A stretch of DNA of 7,070 nt, from positions 1-7,070 of the forward strand of contig JAFMIX010000114.1 in NCBI GenBank assembly GCA_017853785.1. The letters run 5' to 3'. The translations under genes and the position numbers were made by a program. Source of the stretch: Verrucomicrobiales bacterium. GTDB lineage: Bacteria > Verrucomicrobiota > Verrucomicrobiia > Limisphaerales > JAFMIX01. The notes under the pieces were generated by a model. The model saw nothing but the letters and a program-made list of their open reading frames with translations. It did no database searches and was not told the origin of the DNA. Positions 1 to 6,350 of this stretch are shown here, one piece after another (the first letter of the stretch is position 1; each line of letters opens with the position of its first letter).

Positions 1-258
1 CGCCGCCGGGATGAATTCCTTCGAGATGCTCCCGCCCGCCCTGAACAGCGCGATGTCGATGCCTGCGAACGAATCCTTGGTCAGTTCGGTGACGGCGATG
101 TCCTGCCCGCGAAACTTGAGCTTCTTGCCTACGGACCGCGCCGAGGCGAGCAAAGTCAGCTTGCCCACGGGGAAATGGCGCTGCTCCAGCGTCTTGATCA
201 TTTCGATGCCGACTGCACCCGTTGCCCCCACCACTGCCACATGCGGATTTTTGTTCAT
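1..258 (-). CDS. asd: Aspartate-semialdehyde dehydrogenase, N-terminal part (cut by window edge)
   Basis: The 86 visible residues begin MNKNPHVAVVGATGAVG. This is the Rossmann NADP-binding start of aspartate-semialdehyde dehydrogenase, with the GATGAVG loop at residues 11-17 and the ASARSVGKK stretch at about 39-46. The latter is typical of the ASADH branch seen in Gram-positives and many other phyla. The enzyme reduces aspartyl-phosphate to aspartate semialdehyde in the cytoplasm, the branch point to lysine/diaminopimelate, threonine and methionine. The catalytic Cys and His lie beyond the window edge. The ATG at 256-258 is the natural start because the Rossmann strand begins about seven residues later. 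No Shine-Dalgarno sequence precedes it, and a strong promoter sits only about 12 bp upstream, so the mRNA may be nearly leaderless. Residue 73 is Arg (AGG) in LFRAGGS, where the family usually has Ser. The family assignment is secure. Confidence 0.95.
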   Translation of the reverse strand, partial: MNKNPHVAVVGATGAVGIEMIKTLEQRHFPVGKLTLLASARSVGKKLKFRGQDIAVTELTKDSFAGIDIALFRAGGSISKEFIPAA

Positions 259-269
259 AAAAGGCGGGA

Positions 270-297
270 AATATAACCAGCGGGCGCGCAGAGTCAA
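270..297 (-). promoter_or_regulatory. Sigma70-like promoter for asd
   Basis: On the minus strand TTGACT (292-297) is followed, after a 16-bp spacer, by TATATT (270-275). Each hexamer matches the bacterial housekeeping consensus at five of six positions. Transcription would start near 263-264, only about five bases before the asd ATG at 258, leaving no room for a ribosome binding site. The hexamers and spacing are seen directly; function is inferred. A fortuitous match is less likely here because this is the only AT-rich patch in the divergent spacer. Confidence 0.6.
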
Positions 298-357
298 TGT
301 CGCGCCCCGGCGGTTTCCTGTGCTTGCCCAACTTCCCGTTTCTGCTACAAGAACCGC

Positions 358-1176
358 GTGTATTTGCAATACTACGGATTGACCGCCGCGCCGTTCGACC
401 TGACGCCGAATCCGCGGTTTCTCTTCTACACCGCGAAGCACCGCGAGGCCTTCAACCACCTCCTCTATGGCATCCAGCAGCGCAAAGGCTTCGTGCAGCT
501 CACCGGCGAAGTTGGCGCCGGCAAGACCACCCTGTGCCGCGCCCTCATGGAGGAACTCGACCACGCCACCTTCGCCACCGCACTCATCCTCAACCCCGTC
601 CTCGACGCCGAGCAGTTGATGCGCGCCATCGCCATGGAGTTCGGCCTCAAGGTCAAAGGCCTGGACAGCCTCGAAACCGTCGCGCTCATCAACGAATTTC
701 TCCTCGACCAAGCCGGCAAGAACCGCGACTGCCTGCTCATCATCGACGAGGCGCAGGATTTGACCGACGACCTCCTCGAACAAGTCCGCCTCCTCTCCAA
801 TCTCGAGACCGACAACCGCAAGCTCCTGCAGATCGTGCTCATGGGCCAACCCGAGTTGCGCGACCGCCTGAACCAGCACAAGCTCCGCCAGCTCCGCCAG
901 CGCATCACGGTGCGCTTTCACCTGCGCCCGTTGAGCCGGCCCGAGTTGAGCCAGTATGTGCGGCATCGCCTCGCCGTCTCCGGCGCGAAAGGCGCACCTT
1001 GGTTCACCACGCCCGCCCTCTGGCGCGTCTACAACTACAGCGCCGGCGTCCCCCGCCTCGTCAACGCGCTCTGCGATAAAGCCCTGCTCGCCGGCTTCGT
1101 CCAGCAGAGCGACAAGATCAATTTCAGCATGGTCGGCCGCGCCATCCGCGAACTCGAAGGAGACATCCACGTATGA
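358..1176 (+). CDS. ExeA/GspA-like AAA ATPase
   Basis: This 272-residue protein begins MYLQYYGLTAAPFDLTPNPR, the signature opening of the ExeA/GspA family. It has a Walker A motif GEVGAGKTT at 50-58, a Walker B motif LLIIDEAQ at 126-133, a sensor-1-like QIVLMGQPEL at 158-167, and a C-terminal VPRLVNALCDKAL at 231-243. GspA (ExeA) works with GspB at the inner membrane to place the type II secretion secretin through peptidoglycan; a related subfamily is found in PEP-CTERM/exosortase loci. The protein is shorter than full GspA and lacks the periplasmic peptidoglycan-binding and peptidase-like regions, so only the cytoplasmic ATPase module is present. The start is GTG at 358, chosen because family homology begins at once there; no Shine-Dalgarno sequence is visible. 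The gene overlaps the following gspB-like gene by ATGA, so the two are almost certainly co-translated. The family call is firm, the exact secretion partner unknown. Confidence 0.9.
   Translation: MYLQYYGLTAAPFDLTPNPRFLFYTAKHREAFNHLLYGIQQRKGFVQLTGEVGAGKTTLCRALMEELDHATFATALILNPVLDAEQLMRAIAMEFGLKVKGLDSLETVALINEFLLDQAGKNRDCLLIIDEAQDLTDDLLEQVRLLSNLETDNRKLLQIVLMGQPELRDRLNQHKLRQLRQRITVRFHLRPLSRPELSQYVRHRLAVSGAKGAPWFTTPALWRVYNYSAGVPRLVNALCDKALLAGFVQQSDKINFSMVGRAIRELEGDIHV
1157..1162 (+). promoter_or_regulatory. Shine-Dalgarno for the GspB-like gene
   Basis: AAGGAG lies 10 nt upstream of the ATG at 1173, inside the last codons of the ATPase gene. It is the only canonical ribosome binding site clearly visible in the window, and it supports the start of the overlapping downstream gene. 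Confidence 0.65.
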
Positions 1177-1784
1177 GCCTCGTCAACGACGCCCTCAAAC
1201 GCGCCAAGGACGCCCACGACCGGCAAGCCGCCCCGCCCCTGCGCAGCGCGCCGCTGCACACCTTGCCGTCCGCGCCCGCTTCCGCGGGTTCGCGCAGGTT
1301 CTGGATTGTTTTGCCCATTCTCGCCGCCATCGCCATCGCCGGCGGGATCGGATGCTGGCTGGAGTTCTCCAACCGTCCAACCTCCGTTACCACGCAAGCC
1401 GAACCTGCCCAGCAAAATCCCATTTTCGTCAAGCCGACCAAAACTCCTCTCCCACCGCCCGCCCCAAACATCACTGAAACCAAGACCGAACTAACCTCAC
1501 CACCGCCACCCACGCCCGCGCCCGAAGTCATTCCCCCGCCCGTCGTCGCCGCAGGAAAACCCGCGCCCGTCGCCCCGCCGCAACTGCCGCAACCACCGCC
1601 CAATCCCACCGGCGCGCTCAAGCTGCAAGGCATCCTCTACTCCGCCACCAAACCCGCCGCCATTCTCAACGGCCGCACCGTGTATGTCGGCGACAGCATC
1701 GGCGGCATGACCATCTCCAAGATCGCCCCGGACCGCGTCACAGTGCTGCACCACAACCAGCCCTACGTGATCCGGCTGCCGTAG
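1173..1784 (+). CDS. GspB-like membrane protein (type II secretion assembly type)
   Basis: The 203-residue protein opens with MSLVNDALKRAKDA, the short amphipathic N-terminus typical of GspB-like proteins. One transmembrane segment follows at about 43-63. A long proline-rich linker (about 88-146, with runs such as TPLPPPAP and SPPPPTPAP) leads to a C-terminal domain, GALKLQGILYSATKPAAILNGRTVYVGDSIGG and onward, from about 147 to 203. This last part matches the periplasmic T2SSB-type domain, in which a small beta fold carries the 'ILYS...A.ING..V..GD' pattern. The predicted topology is a short cytoplasmic tail, a single membrane span and a periplasmic domain held away by the linker. In known systems GspB pairs with the GspA ATPase to help secretin assembly. 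Here the genes overlap by ATGA and an AAGGAG site precedes the start. No secretin or other gsp gene is in the window. The linker is low complexity, so similarity searches should use the two ends. Confidence 0.82.
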   Translation: MSLVNDALKRAKDAHDRQAAPPLRSAPLHTLPSAPASAGSRRFWIVLPILAAIAIAGGIGCWLEFSNRPTSVTTQAEPAQQNPIFVKPTKTPLPPPAPNITETKTELTSPPPPTPAPEVIPPPVVAAGKPAPVAPPQLPQPPPNPTGALKLQGILYSATKPAAILNGRTVYVGDSIGGMTISKIAPDRVTVLHHNQPYVIRLP

Positions 1785-1804
1785 AACCCGCAGTCCGAAA
1801 CCCC

Positions 1805-2473
1805 ATGCTTGCCCTGCACCAAAAACTCGCCGCCGCCCCCGCGCTCATCCGCGTGCTGCCCTTCGGCCTCTTTCTCGTGCTGACGAGTTGCCAGGGAAAA
1901 TTCTTCGCCGGCTCGGAATACTGGTTCTACCTCATCAAAACGCTCGTCGGCGGCGGCCTTATCTGGCTGATGCTTCCGACCGTCACCGAAATGCGTTGGA
2001 AATTCAGTTGGGCCGCCGTCGGCGTAGGCATCGTAGTGTTCGCCATCTGGGTCGGGCTAGACAGCCTGTATCCGAAATTCGGCAAAGCCGGCACGCCTTG
2101 GAATCCCCACACCCATTTCGGTGACGCCTCCCCGCTCGCCTGGCTCTTCATCATTGTGCGCCTCGTCGGCTCCACACTCATCGTGCCGCCGCTGGAGGAA
2201 GTGTTCTACCGCTCGTTCGTCTACCGCTCCATCGCCAAGGCGGACTTTCAATCCGTGCCGCTGAATCATTTTGCCTGGCTGCCGTTTCTCGGCACCGCCG
2301 TCGTGTTCGGCTTCGCGCACTACGAATGGCTCGCGGGCATCCTCTGCGCGTTCGCGTATCAGGGACTCGTCCTCCGCACAAACCGCCTCGGCGACGCTAT
2401 GACTGCCCACGCCATCACCAATCTGCTGCTCGGCCTCTGGGTGGTGTTCCGGCCCGCGTGGCATTTCTGGTGA
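1805..2473 (+). CDS. CPBP-family (CAAX-type) glutamic intramembrane protease, PEP-CTERM-associated type
   Basis: This 222-residue polytopic membrane protein has about seven hydrophobic segments (roughly 16-29, 42-60, 67-86, 111-128, 158-171, 174-190, 200-215). All three CPBP/Abi motifs are present: EEVFYR with Glu131, Glu132 and Arg136, then FGFAHYEW with His172, and TAHAITN with His202 and Asn206. These form the glutamic protease active site known from the Rce1/CAAX family. The general build (SEYWFYLIKT near the N-terminus, PPLEEVFYRSFVYR, and the short C-terminus) resembles the 'CAAX prenyl protease-related' group found in genomes with PEP-CTERM/exosortase sorting; that subgroup call is from memory and less certain. 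The substrate is unknown. The gene starts 20 nt after the GspB-like gene, without a visible ribosome binding site. Its TGA overlaps the next ATG as TGATG, so it sits in the middle of an operon. Confidence 0.87.
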   Translation: MLALHQKLAAAPALIRVLPFGLFLVLTSCQGKFFAGSEYWFYLIKTLVGGGLIWLMLPTVTEMRWKFSWAAVGVGIVVFAIWVGLDSLYPKFGKAGTPWNPHTHFGDASPLAWLFIIVRLVGSTLIVPPLEEVFYRSFVYRSIAKADFQSVPLNHFAWLPFLGTAVVFGFAHYEWLAGILCAFAYQGLVLRTNRLGDAMTAHAITNLLLGLWVVFRPAWHFW

Positions 2474-4047
2474 TGAAAAATTCCGCTCCGCCCTGCGTTC
2501 TCTTTGAAGACGACCACCTGCTTGTCGTCCACAAACCCGCTGGCTGGAACACGCACGCGCCCGCGCCTTTCGCCGGCGAAGGCCTCTACGACTGGCTGCG
2601 CCACCGCGAACCGCGCTGGGCAACGCTCGCCATCCTCCACCGCCTCGACAAGGAAACCAGCGGCGTGCTCGTCTTCGGCAAAACCCCGCTCGCGAACAAA
2701 TCCCTCACCCAGCAGTTCACCGCCCACACCATCCGCAAAAAATATCTCCTCCGCACCGACCGCGCCGTGACGTCACGCGAGTCCACCGTCAAAACCAAGA
2801 TCGCCCGCACCGGCGACCGTTACGCCAGCGCCGCCCACGGCGAAACGGCGGAAACGCATTTCCAGATTTTGGATTCCGGATTGGTCGCCGCTTCGCCGCT
2901 TACCGGCCGCACCCACCAGATCCGCGTCCACGCCGCCGAATCCGGCTTCCCGATCCTCGGCGACACGCTCTACGGCGGCACGCCCCACCCGCGCGTCTGC
3001 CTCCACGCCGCCGAAATCACCCTGGCCCATCCCGCGACCGGCGCACCGACCACCTTCACCGCACCGGCGGATTTCGCCGCCGATTCCCGCGCTGCCCGGC
3101 GCGCCGCCGTCATCGAACCGGAACAAGCGAACGCCTGCCGCGTCATCCACGGCGCGAGCGACGCCCACCCCGGCTGGTTCGTGGAAAAGCTCGGCGATTT
3201 TCTACTCTCCCAAAGTGAAGCTCCGCTCACTGCCGGGCACCGCAGTGAACTGGAAATGCTCACCAAACGATACTCCGCCAGCGCGATCTATCACAAAACC
3301 CTCACGCGCCGCGTGCAACGCGCCACCGTGGCCGAGACCTCGCCGCAACTGGTTGCCGGCAATGCCGCGCCGGAAAAATTCCTCATCCGCGAGAACGGCG
3401 TGCAGTTTGAGATGAGTTTCGGCGAAGGCTATTCCACCGGTCTATTTCTCGACCAACGCGACAACCGCCGCCGCTTCCTCACCGGCCACATCGCGGCAGA
3501 TTTCCCCCGACTCCCATCTGCCAACTCCCATCTCCTAAACTGCTTCGCCTACACCTGCGGCTTCTCCGTCTGCGCCGCGCTCGCGGGCGCGCACACCACC
3601 AGCCTCGACCTCTCCAAAAAATATCTCGAATGGGGCAGGCGCAATTTCGTCCTCAACGCCCTCGACCCCGCCGCGCACGACTTCATCTACGGCGACACCT
3701 TCGACTGGTTGAAGCGCTTCGCGAAAAAGGGCCGCGCCTTCGACGCCATCGTGCTTGACCCGCCCACGTTCTCGCGGTCGAAGGAAAGCGGCTTGTTCCA
3801 GGCCGAGAAAGATTACGGCAGACTCATCGCTACCGCCCTGCCCGTGCTGAAGCCAGACGGCGTCCTGCTCGCCTCCACCAATGCAGCCACACTCGCGCCG
3901 GAGAAATTTCTGGAAGCCATCGCCGTCGCGGCGCGCGGGGCGGGCCGGAGAATCACGAAGCAACATTACGTCCCGCAGCCGCCGGATTTCCCCATCTCCC
4001 GCGAAGCGCCGGGCTACCTGAAGACGGTCTGGCTGCGAATGGGTTGA
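2473..4047 (+). CDS. Fused RluA-type pseudouridine synthase and RlmI/RlmK-like SAM methyltransferase
   Basis: The 524-residue protein joins two RNA-modifying enzymes. Residues 8-200 are an RluA-family pseudouridine synthase: LFEDDHLLVVHKPAGWNTH, the catalytic HRLDKETSG (Asp59), and LTGRTHQIRVH at 143-153 with ILGDTLYGG after it. Residues about 215-524 match the RlmI/RlmK methyltransferase class: a central RVIHGASDAHPGWFVEKLGDFLL region, FGEGYSTGLFLDQRDNR at 316-331, SAM motif I LLNCFAYTCGFSV at 354-366, Asp379 after strand 2, and motif IV VLDPPTFSRSK at 427-437. The N-terminal PUA domain of RlmI is absent, so the synthase half stands where PUA would be. RlmI has a catalytic SCSG; here the same place reads ASTNAA (467-472), with no Cys. 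The start is ATG 2473, overlapping the protease stop as TGATG; an upstream in-frame ATG at 2326 would lie inside the protease gene. An unusual repeat-derived insert precedes motif I. The RNA target is unknown. Confidence 0.88.
   Translation: MKNSAPPCVLFEDDHLLVVHKPAGWNTHAPAPFAGEGLYDWLRHREPRWATLAILHRLDKETSGVLVFGKTPLANKSLTQQFTAHTIRKKYLLRTDRAVTSRESTVKTKIARTGDRYASAAHGETAETHFQILDSGLVAASPLTGRTHQIRVHAAESGFPILGDTLYGGTPHPRVCLHAAEITLAHPATGAPTTFTAPADFAADSRAARRAAVIEPEQANACRVIHGASDAHPGWFVEKLGDFLLSQSEAPLTAGHRSELEMLTKRYSASAIYHKTLTRRVQRATVAETSPQLVAGNAAPEKFLIRENGVQFEMSFGEGYSTGLFLDQRDNRRRFLTGHIAADFPRLPSANSHLLNCFAYTCGFSVCAALAGAHTTSLDLSKKYLEWGRRNFVLNALDPAAHDFIYGDTFDWLKRFAKKGRAFDAIVLDPPTFSRSKESGLFQAEKDYGRLIATALPVLKPDGVLLASTNAATLAPEKFLEAIAVAARGAGRRITKQHYVPQPPDFPISREAPGYLKTVWLRMG
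3510..3537 (+). repeat. Degenerate heptamer tandem repeat inside the methyltransferase domain
   Basis: Four consecutive 7-mers are visible: ACTCCCA, TCTGCCA, ACTCCCA, TCTCCTA. Read as two 14-mers they agree at 12 of 14 positions. On the other strand the unit is close to TGGGAGT/TGGGAGA. The repeat encodes the LPSANSH part of a segment just before SAM motif I (residues about 346-353) and makes that loop longer than expected for the family. It probably arose by slippage or by insertion of a simple-sequence element. Confidence 0.6.
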
Positions 4048-4054
4048 AACAGCA

Positions 4055-4080
4055 AAGGCGCACCCTTCCGGCCGCGCCTT
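4055..4080. terminator. Hairpin between convergent genes, possible bidirectional terminator
   Basis: A perfect 7-bp stem (AAGGCGC at 4055-4061, GCGCCTT at 4074-4080) encloses a 12-nt loop, 7 nt after the stop of the fusion gene and 21 nt beyond the stop of the convergent oxidoreductase gene. Its position is what one expects of a shared terminator. There is no clear U-tract on either side, so intrinsic termination is uncertain; it may instead protect 3' ends. Confidence 0.4.
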
Positions 4081-4101
4081 CATGTAAACTGACGGTAATG
4101 G

Positions 4102-5556
4102 TTACAGTGACCACCCGGCGCGGTTTTCGCGCTTGATGAAGCGGGCGGCTTCCGGGGCGTTCTTGGCGCGCATACCCGGGCCGTCCCATTCGATTTTTTT
4201 GCCGAGGCGCAGGGCGACGCACCCGAGCAACATGATCTCGGTGAGTTTGGCGCTGATCTCGAAGCGCGAGTAGCATTGCTCCGGCTTGTTTTCCTTGATG
4301 GCATTGATCCATTCCATGTGATGCCGGGCGTCTTCGCTGCCTTTGAACGGATTGCGCGGCACGGATTCGGGCACGGCGGCGGCGGCAGGGTGCGTCCGGG
4401 CAGAAATGAATTTTTCATCGCCCGTGAGCTTGACCAGGGGCTGCGTGCCGTAGTCATCGGGCGCGAAAAGTTGACCTCCTTCACCGATGATGAGGCAGCC
4501 GCTGCCGGGGATTTCGCCGCGGGCGGCCTCGATCGCGGCAAGCAATTCGCGCGGCGGCTTGTTGTTGCCGTCGTGGCGGCTCACTTTTTTTTCGCCTTTG
4601 GCGTCGATGGCATCGGGGGCAGGATGGCCGCCATCATACCAGTGGAGCGTGAGTGCGGCCTGATGCGGGGCCGAGCCTCGTTTGGGGAATTGGAACCGGA
4701 CCTTGGAGCCGAGCGGATAGGTTTCCTCATTCATCTTCGCGAGGCCTTCACCTTCGATCTCGGTGGGAAAACCGAGTTCCAGCGCGCGGAACGGCATGTT
4801 GACGGTGTGGCACGCCATGTCGCCTAGCGCACCGGTGCCGAAGTCCAGCCAGCCGCGCCAATTGAAGGCATGATAGACGCCCTTTTTGTAAGGGCGCATC
4901 GCCGCCGGGCCGATCCAACCTTCCCAATCCAAGTCATCCGGAATGGGATCGCTGCCTTCCGGCCGGCCGATCCCCTGCGGCCAGATGGGGCGGTTGCTCC
5001 AAATGTGCAGTTCTTTCACCGGCCCGACGATGCCGGACTGGATCACTTCCACGGCGCGGCGCAAGCCGTCCGCGGCGCTGCCTTGGTTGCCCATCTGGGT
5101 GATGACCTGCTTGCTCTGGGCGAGTTCGAGCAGGTGGCGGGCTTCGTAAATCGTCTGCGTCAGCGGCTTCTGGCAATAGATGTGTTTGCCGAGCTTCAGC
5201 GCGGTGGCGGCGATGACCGCATGCGTGTGGTCCGGCGTGGAGATATTGACAGCGTCAATGGACTTGCCGACTTCATCGAACAACTTGCGGTAGTCGGTGA
5301 AAAACTTGGCATCCGGATATTTCTTCAGGGGATTGACGGCGCGAAACTTGTCCACATCGCAAAGGGCGTAGATGTTCTCGCTGGCGCAGCAGTCGGTGTC
5401 GGAAGCGCCTTTGCCGTTGGCCCCAATGACAGCGATGTTGAGTTTGCTGTTGAGGTTCTGCCCGCGCACGAATGCGGGGAAACCGAAGGTGGCCGCACCG
5501 GCGGCGAGGACGGAGGTCTTGAGGAAGTTGCGGCGGTTAAGGGAATATTGGCTCAC
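4102..5556 (-). CDS. Tat-exported Gfo/Idh/MocA-family oxidoreductase
   Basis: The 484-residue protein starts MSQYSLNRRNFLKTSVLAAGAATFG, a twin-arginine signal peptide (NRRNFLK at 7-13, hydrophobic stretch 14-30). The mature enzyme is therefore probably exported folded, with its cofactor. A Rossmann fold follows: LNIAVIGANGKG at 39-50, ALCDVD at 64-69, NISTPDHTHAVIA at 104-116. The conserved Lys-Pro motif reads YCQKPL at 127-132 (Lys130) rather than EKP. The C-terminal half carries WRGWLDFGTGALGDMACH at 233-250, where Asp246 and His250 are probable active-site residues. This architecture is common in Planctomycetota and Verrucomicrobiota and is generally linked to sugar or polyol oxidation, but the substrate cannot be read from the sequence. 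The start is GTG at 5554-5556; no Shine-Dalgarno sequence is visible and no better in-frame start lies nearby. The gene stands alone, convergent with the fusion gene and divergent from trpF. It looks complete. Confidence 0.92.
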   Translation of the reverse strand: MSQYSLNRRNFLKTSVLAAGAATFGFPAFVRGQNLNSKLNIAVIGANGKGASDTDCCASENIYALCDVDKFRAVNPLKKYPDAKFFTDYRKLFDEVGKSIDAVNISTPDHTHAVIAATALKLGKHIYCQKPLTQTIYEARHLLELAQSKQVITQMGNQGSAADGLRRAVEVIQSGIVGPVKELHIWSNRPIWPQGIGRPEGSDPIPDDLDWEGWIGPAAMRPYKKGVYHAFNWRGWLDFGTGALGDMACHTVNMPFRALELGFPTEIEGEGLAKMNEETYPLGSKVRFQFPKRGSAPHQAALTLHWYDGGHPAPDAIDAKGEKKVSRHDGNNKPPRELLAAIEAARGEIPGSGCLIIGEGGQLFAPDDYGTQPLVKLTGDEKFISARTHPAAAAVPESVPRNPFKGSEDARHHMEWINAIKENKPEQCYSRFEISAKLTEIMLLGCVALRLGKKIEWDGPGMRAKNAPEAARFIKRENRAGWSL

Positions 5557-5723
5557 ATGTAATAATTTGTAGGATGGGACAAAAAATGCCCGACCCGCAT
5601 CGGTTCGTCAATGTTGCACCTTGCGGACTCGGATTTGGACGCAAGAGGCGGCAATAAGTTTCAATGTTTTTTACTGGGAACAGGATTGAGCTTGCGCCGC
5701 CAAAATGGGAAGCTGCCGCTGCC

Positions 5724-6350
5724 ATGAGCGTGAAAGTAAAAATCTGCGGCATCACGAGCGTCGCCGATGGCCTGGCGGCAGCCGAGGCCGGTGCGGATAT
5801 GATCGGGCTGATGTTTTACGAGCAAAGCCCGCGCTACGTCACCCTGGCAGCCGCCGCGGAAATCGCCCGCGCCGTGCCGCCGTTCGTGATGAAAGTAGGC
5901 GTGTTTGTCAATGCACCGGAGGAATTCGTCATCCGCGCCATCGCGGAGTGCGGCCTCGGCCTGCTGCAATTTCATGGCGCTGAGCCGCCCGAGTTCTGCA
6001 CCCGGTTCGGCGTGATGAGCCTGAAAGCCTTCCGTATCCGCGACGCCGCGTCGCTCGCCGCACTGCCGCAATATCCGACCGACGCTTACCTGCTCGACGC
6101 CTATTCCGCCAGCGGCCTCGGCGGCACGGGGGAGAAATTCAATTGGGACCTCGCCATCGAAGCGCAGAAATTCGGCAAGCCCATCTTCCTCGCCGGCGGA
6201 TTGACGCCGGAGAACGTGGCCGCCGCCGTGCGCCAGGTGCGACCGTTCGCGGTGGACGTCTCCAGCGGCGTCGAGTCCGCGCCCGGCAGGAAGGACCCGG
6301 CGAAGGTGGCGGCATTCATCCCGGCGGCGAAGGGCATCCACCACGGATGA
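5724..6350 (+). CDS. trpF: Phosphoribosylanthranilate isomerase
   Basis: The 208-residue protein is a complete TrpF, a cytoplasmic TIM barrel that converts N-(5'-phosphoribosyl)anthranilate to the 1-deoxyribulose product in tryptophan synthesis. Family motifs appear in order: VKVKICGIT at 3-11 with catalytic Cys8, FYEQSPRYV at 31-39, LLQFHGAE at 80-87, LLDAY at 123-127 with catalytic Asp125, GGTGEKFNW at 133-141, FLAGGLTPENV at 155-165, and phosphate-binding VDVSSGVES at 177-185. I chose ATG 5724 because the first barrel strand begins two residues later and GGGAAG lies 11 nt upstream. An in-frame ATG at 5664 would add 20 residues with no family resemblance. The last residues (HHG and stop) are encoded by a dispersed-type palindromic repeat. 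trpB follows 100 bp downstream on the same strand. Confidence 0.95.
   Translation: MSVKVKICGITSVADGLAAAEAGADMIGLMFYEQSPRYVTLAAAAEIARAVPPFVMKVGVFVNAPEEFVIRAIAECGLGLLQFHGAEPPEFCTRFGVMSLKAFRIRDAASLAALPQYPTDAYLLDAYSASGLGGTGEKFNWDLAIEAQKFGKPIFLAGGLTPENVAAAVRQVRPFAVDVSSGVESAPGRKDPAKVAAFIPAAKGIHHG

Noticed and set aside
297..1079. Plus-strand open frame of 260 codons overlapping the ATPase gene
   Set aside because: The translation is an Arg/Pro/His-rich out-of-frame shadow, while the ATPase frame carries intact Walker motifs.
2326..2472. Upstream in-frame start that would lengthen the fusion protein by 49 residues
   Set aside because: That stretch is the out-of-frame copy of the protease C-terminus, rich in Arg/Pro; homology begins just after the ATG at 2473, which overlaps the protease stop in the usual TGATG manner.
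2057..2623. Minus-strand open frame of 188 codons across the protease/fusion gene junction
   Set aside because: Arg/Gly/Glu-rich with no family resemblance; it spans two confident plus-strand genes.
4276..5562. Two long plus-strand open frames (4276-4827 and 4870-5562) opposite the oxidoreductase gene
   Set aside because: Their translations have no recognisable motifs and lie wholly antisense to a well-supported Gfo/Idh gene; long antisense frames are expected at this GC content.
5583..5611. Possible minus-strand promoter for the oxidoreductase (TTGACG at 5606-5611 with CATTTT at 5583-5588)
   Set aside because: The -35 element is good but the -10 matches consensus at only three of six positions, so I did not annotate it.
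5664..5723. Alternative trpF start adding 20 residues
   Set aside because: The added residues do not resemble TrpF and no ribosome binding site precedes 5664, whereas the ATG at 5724 begins right before VKVKICGIT.
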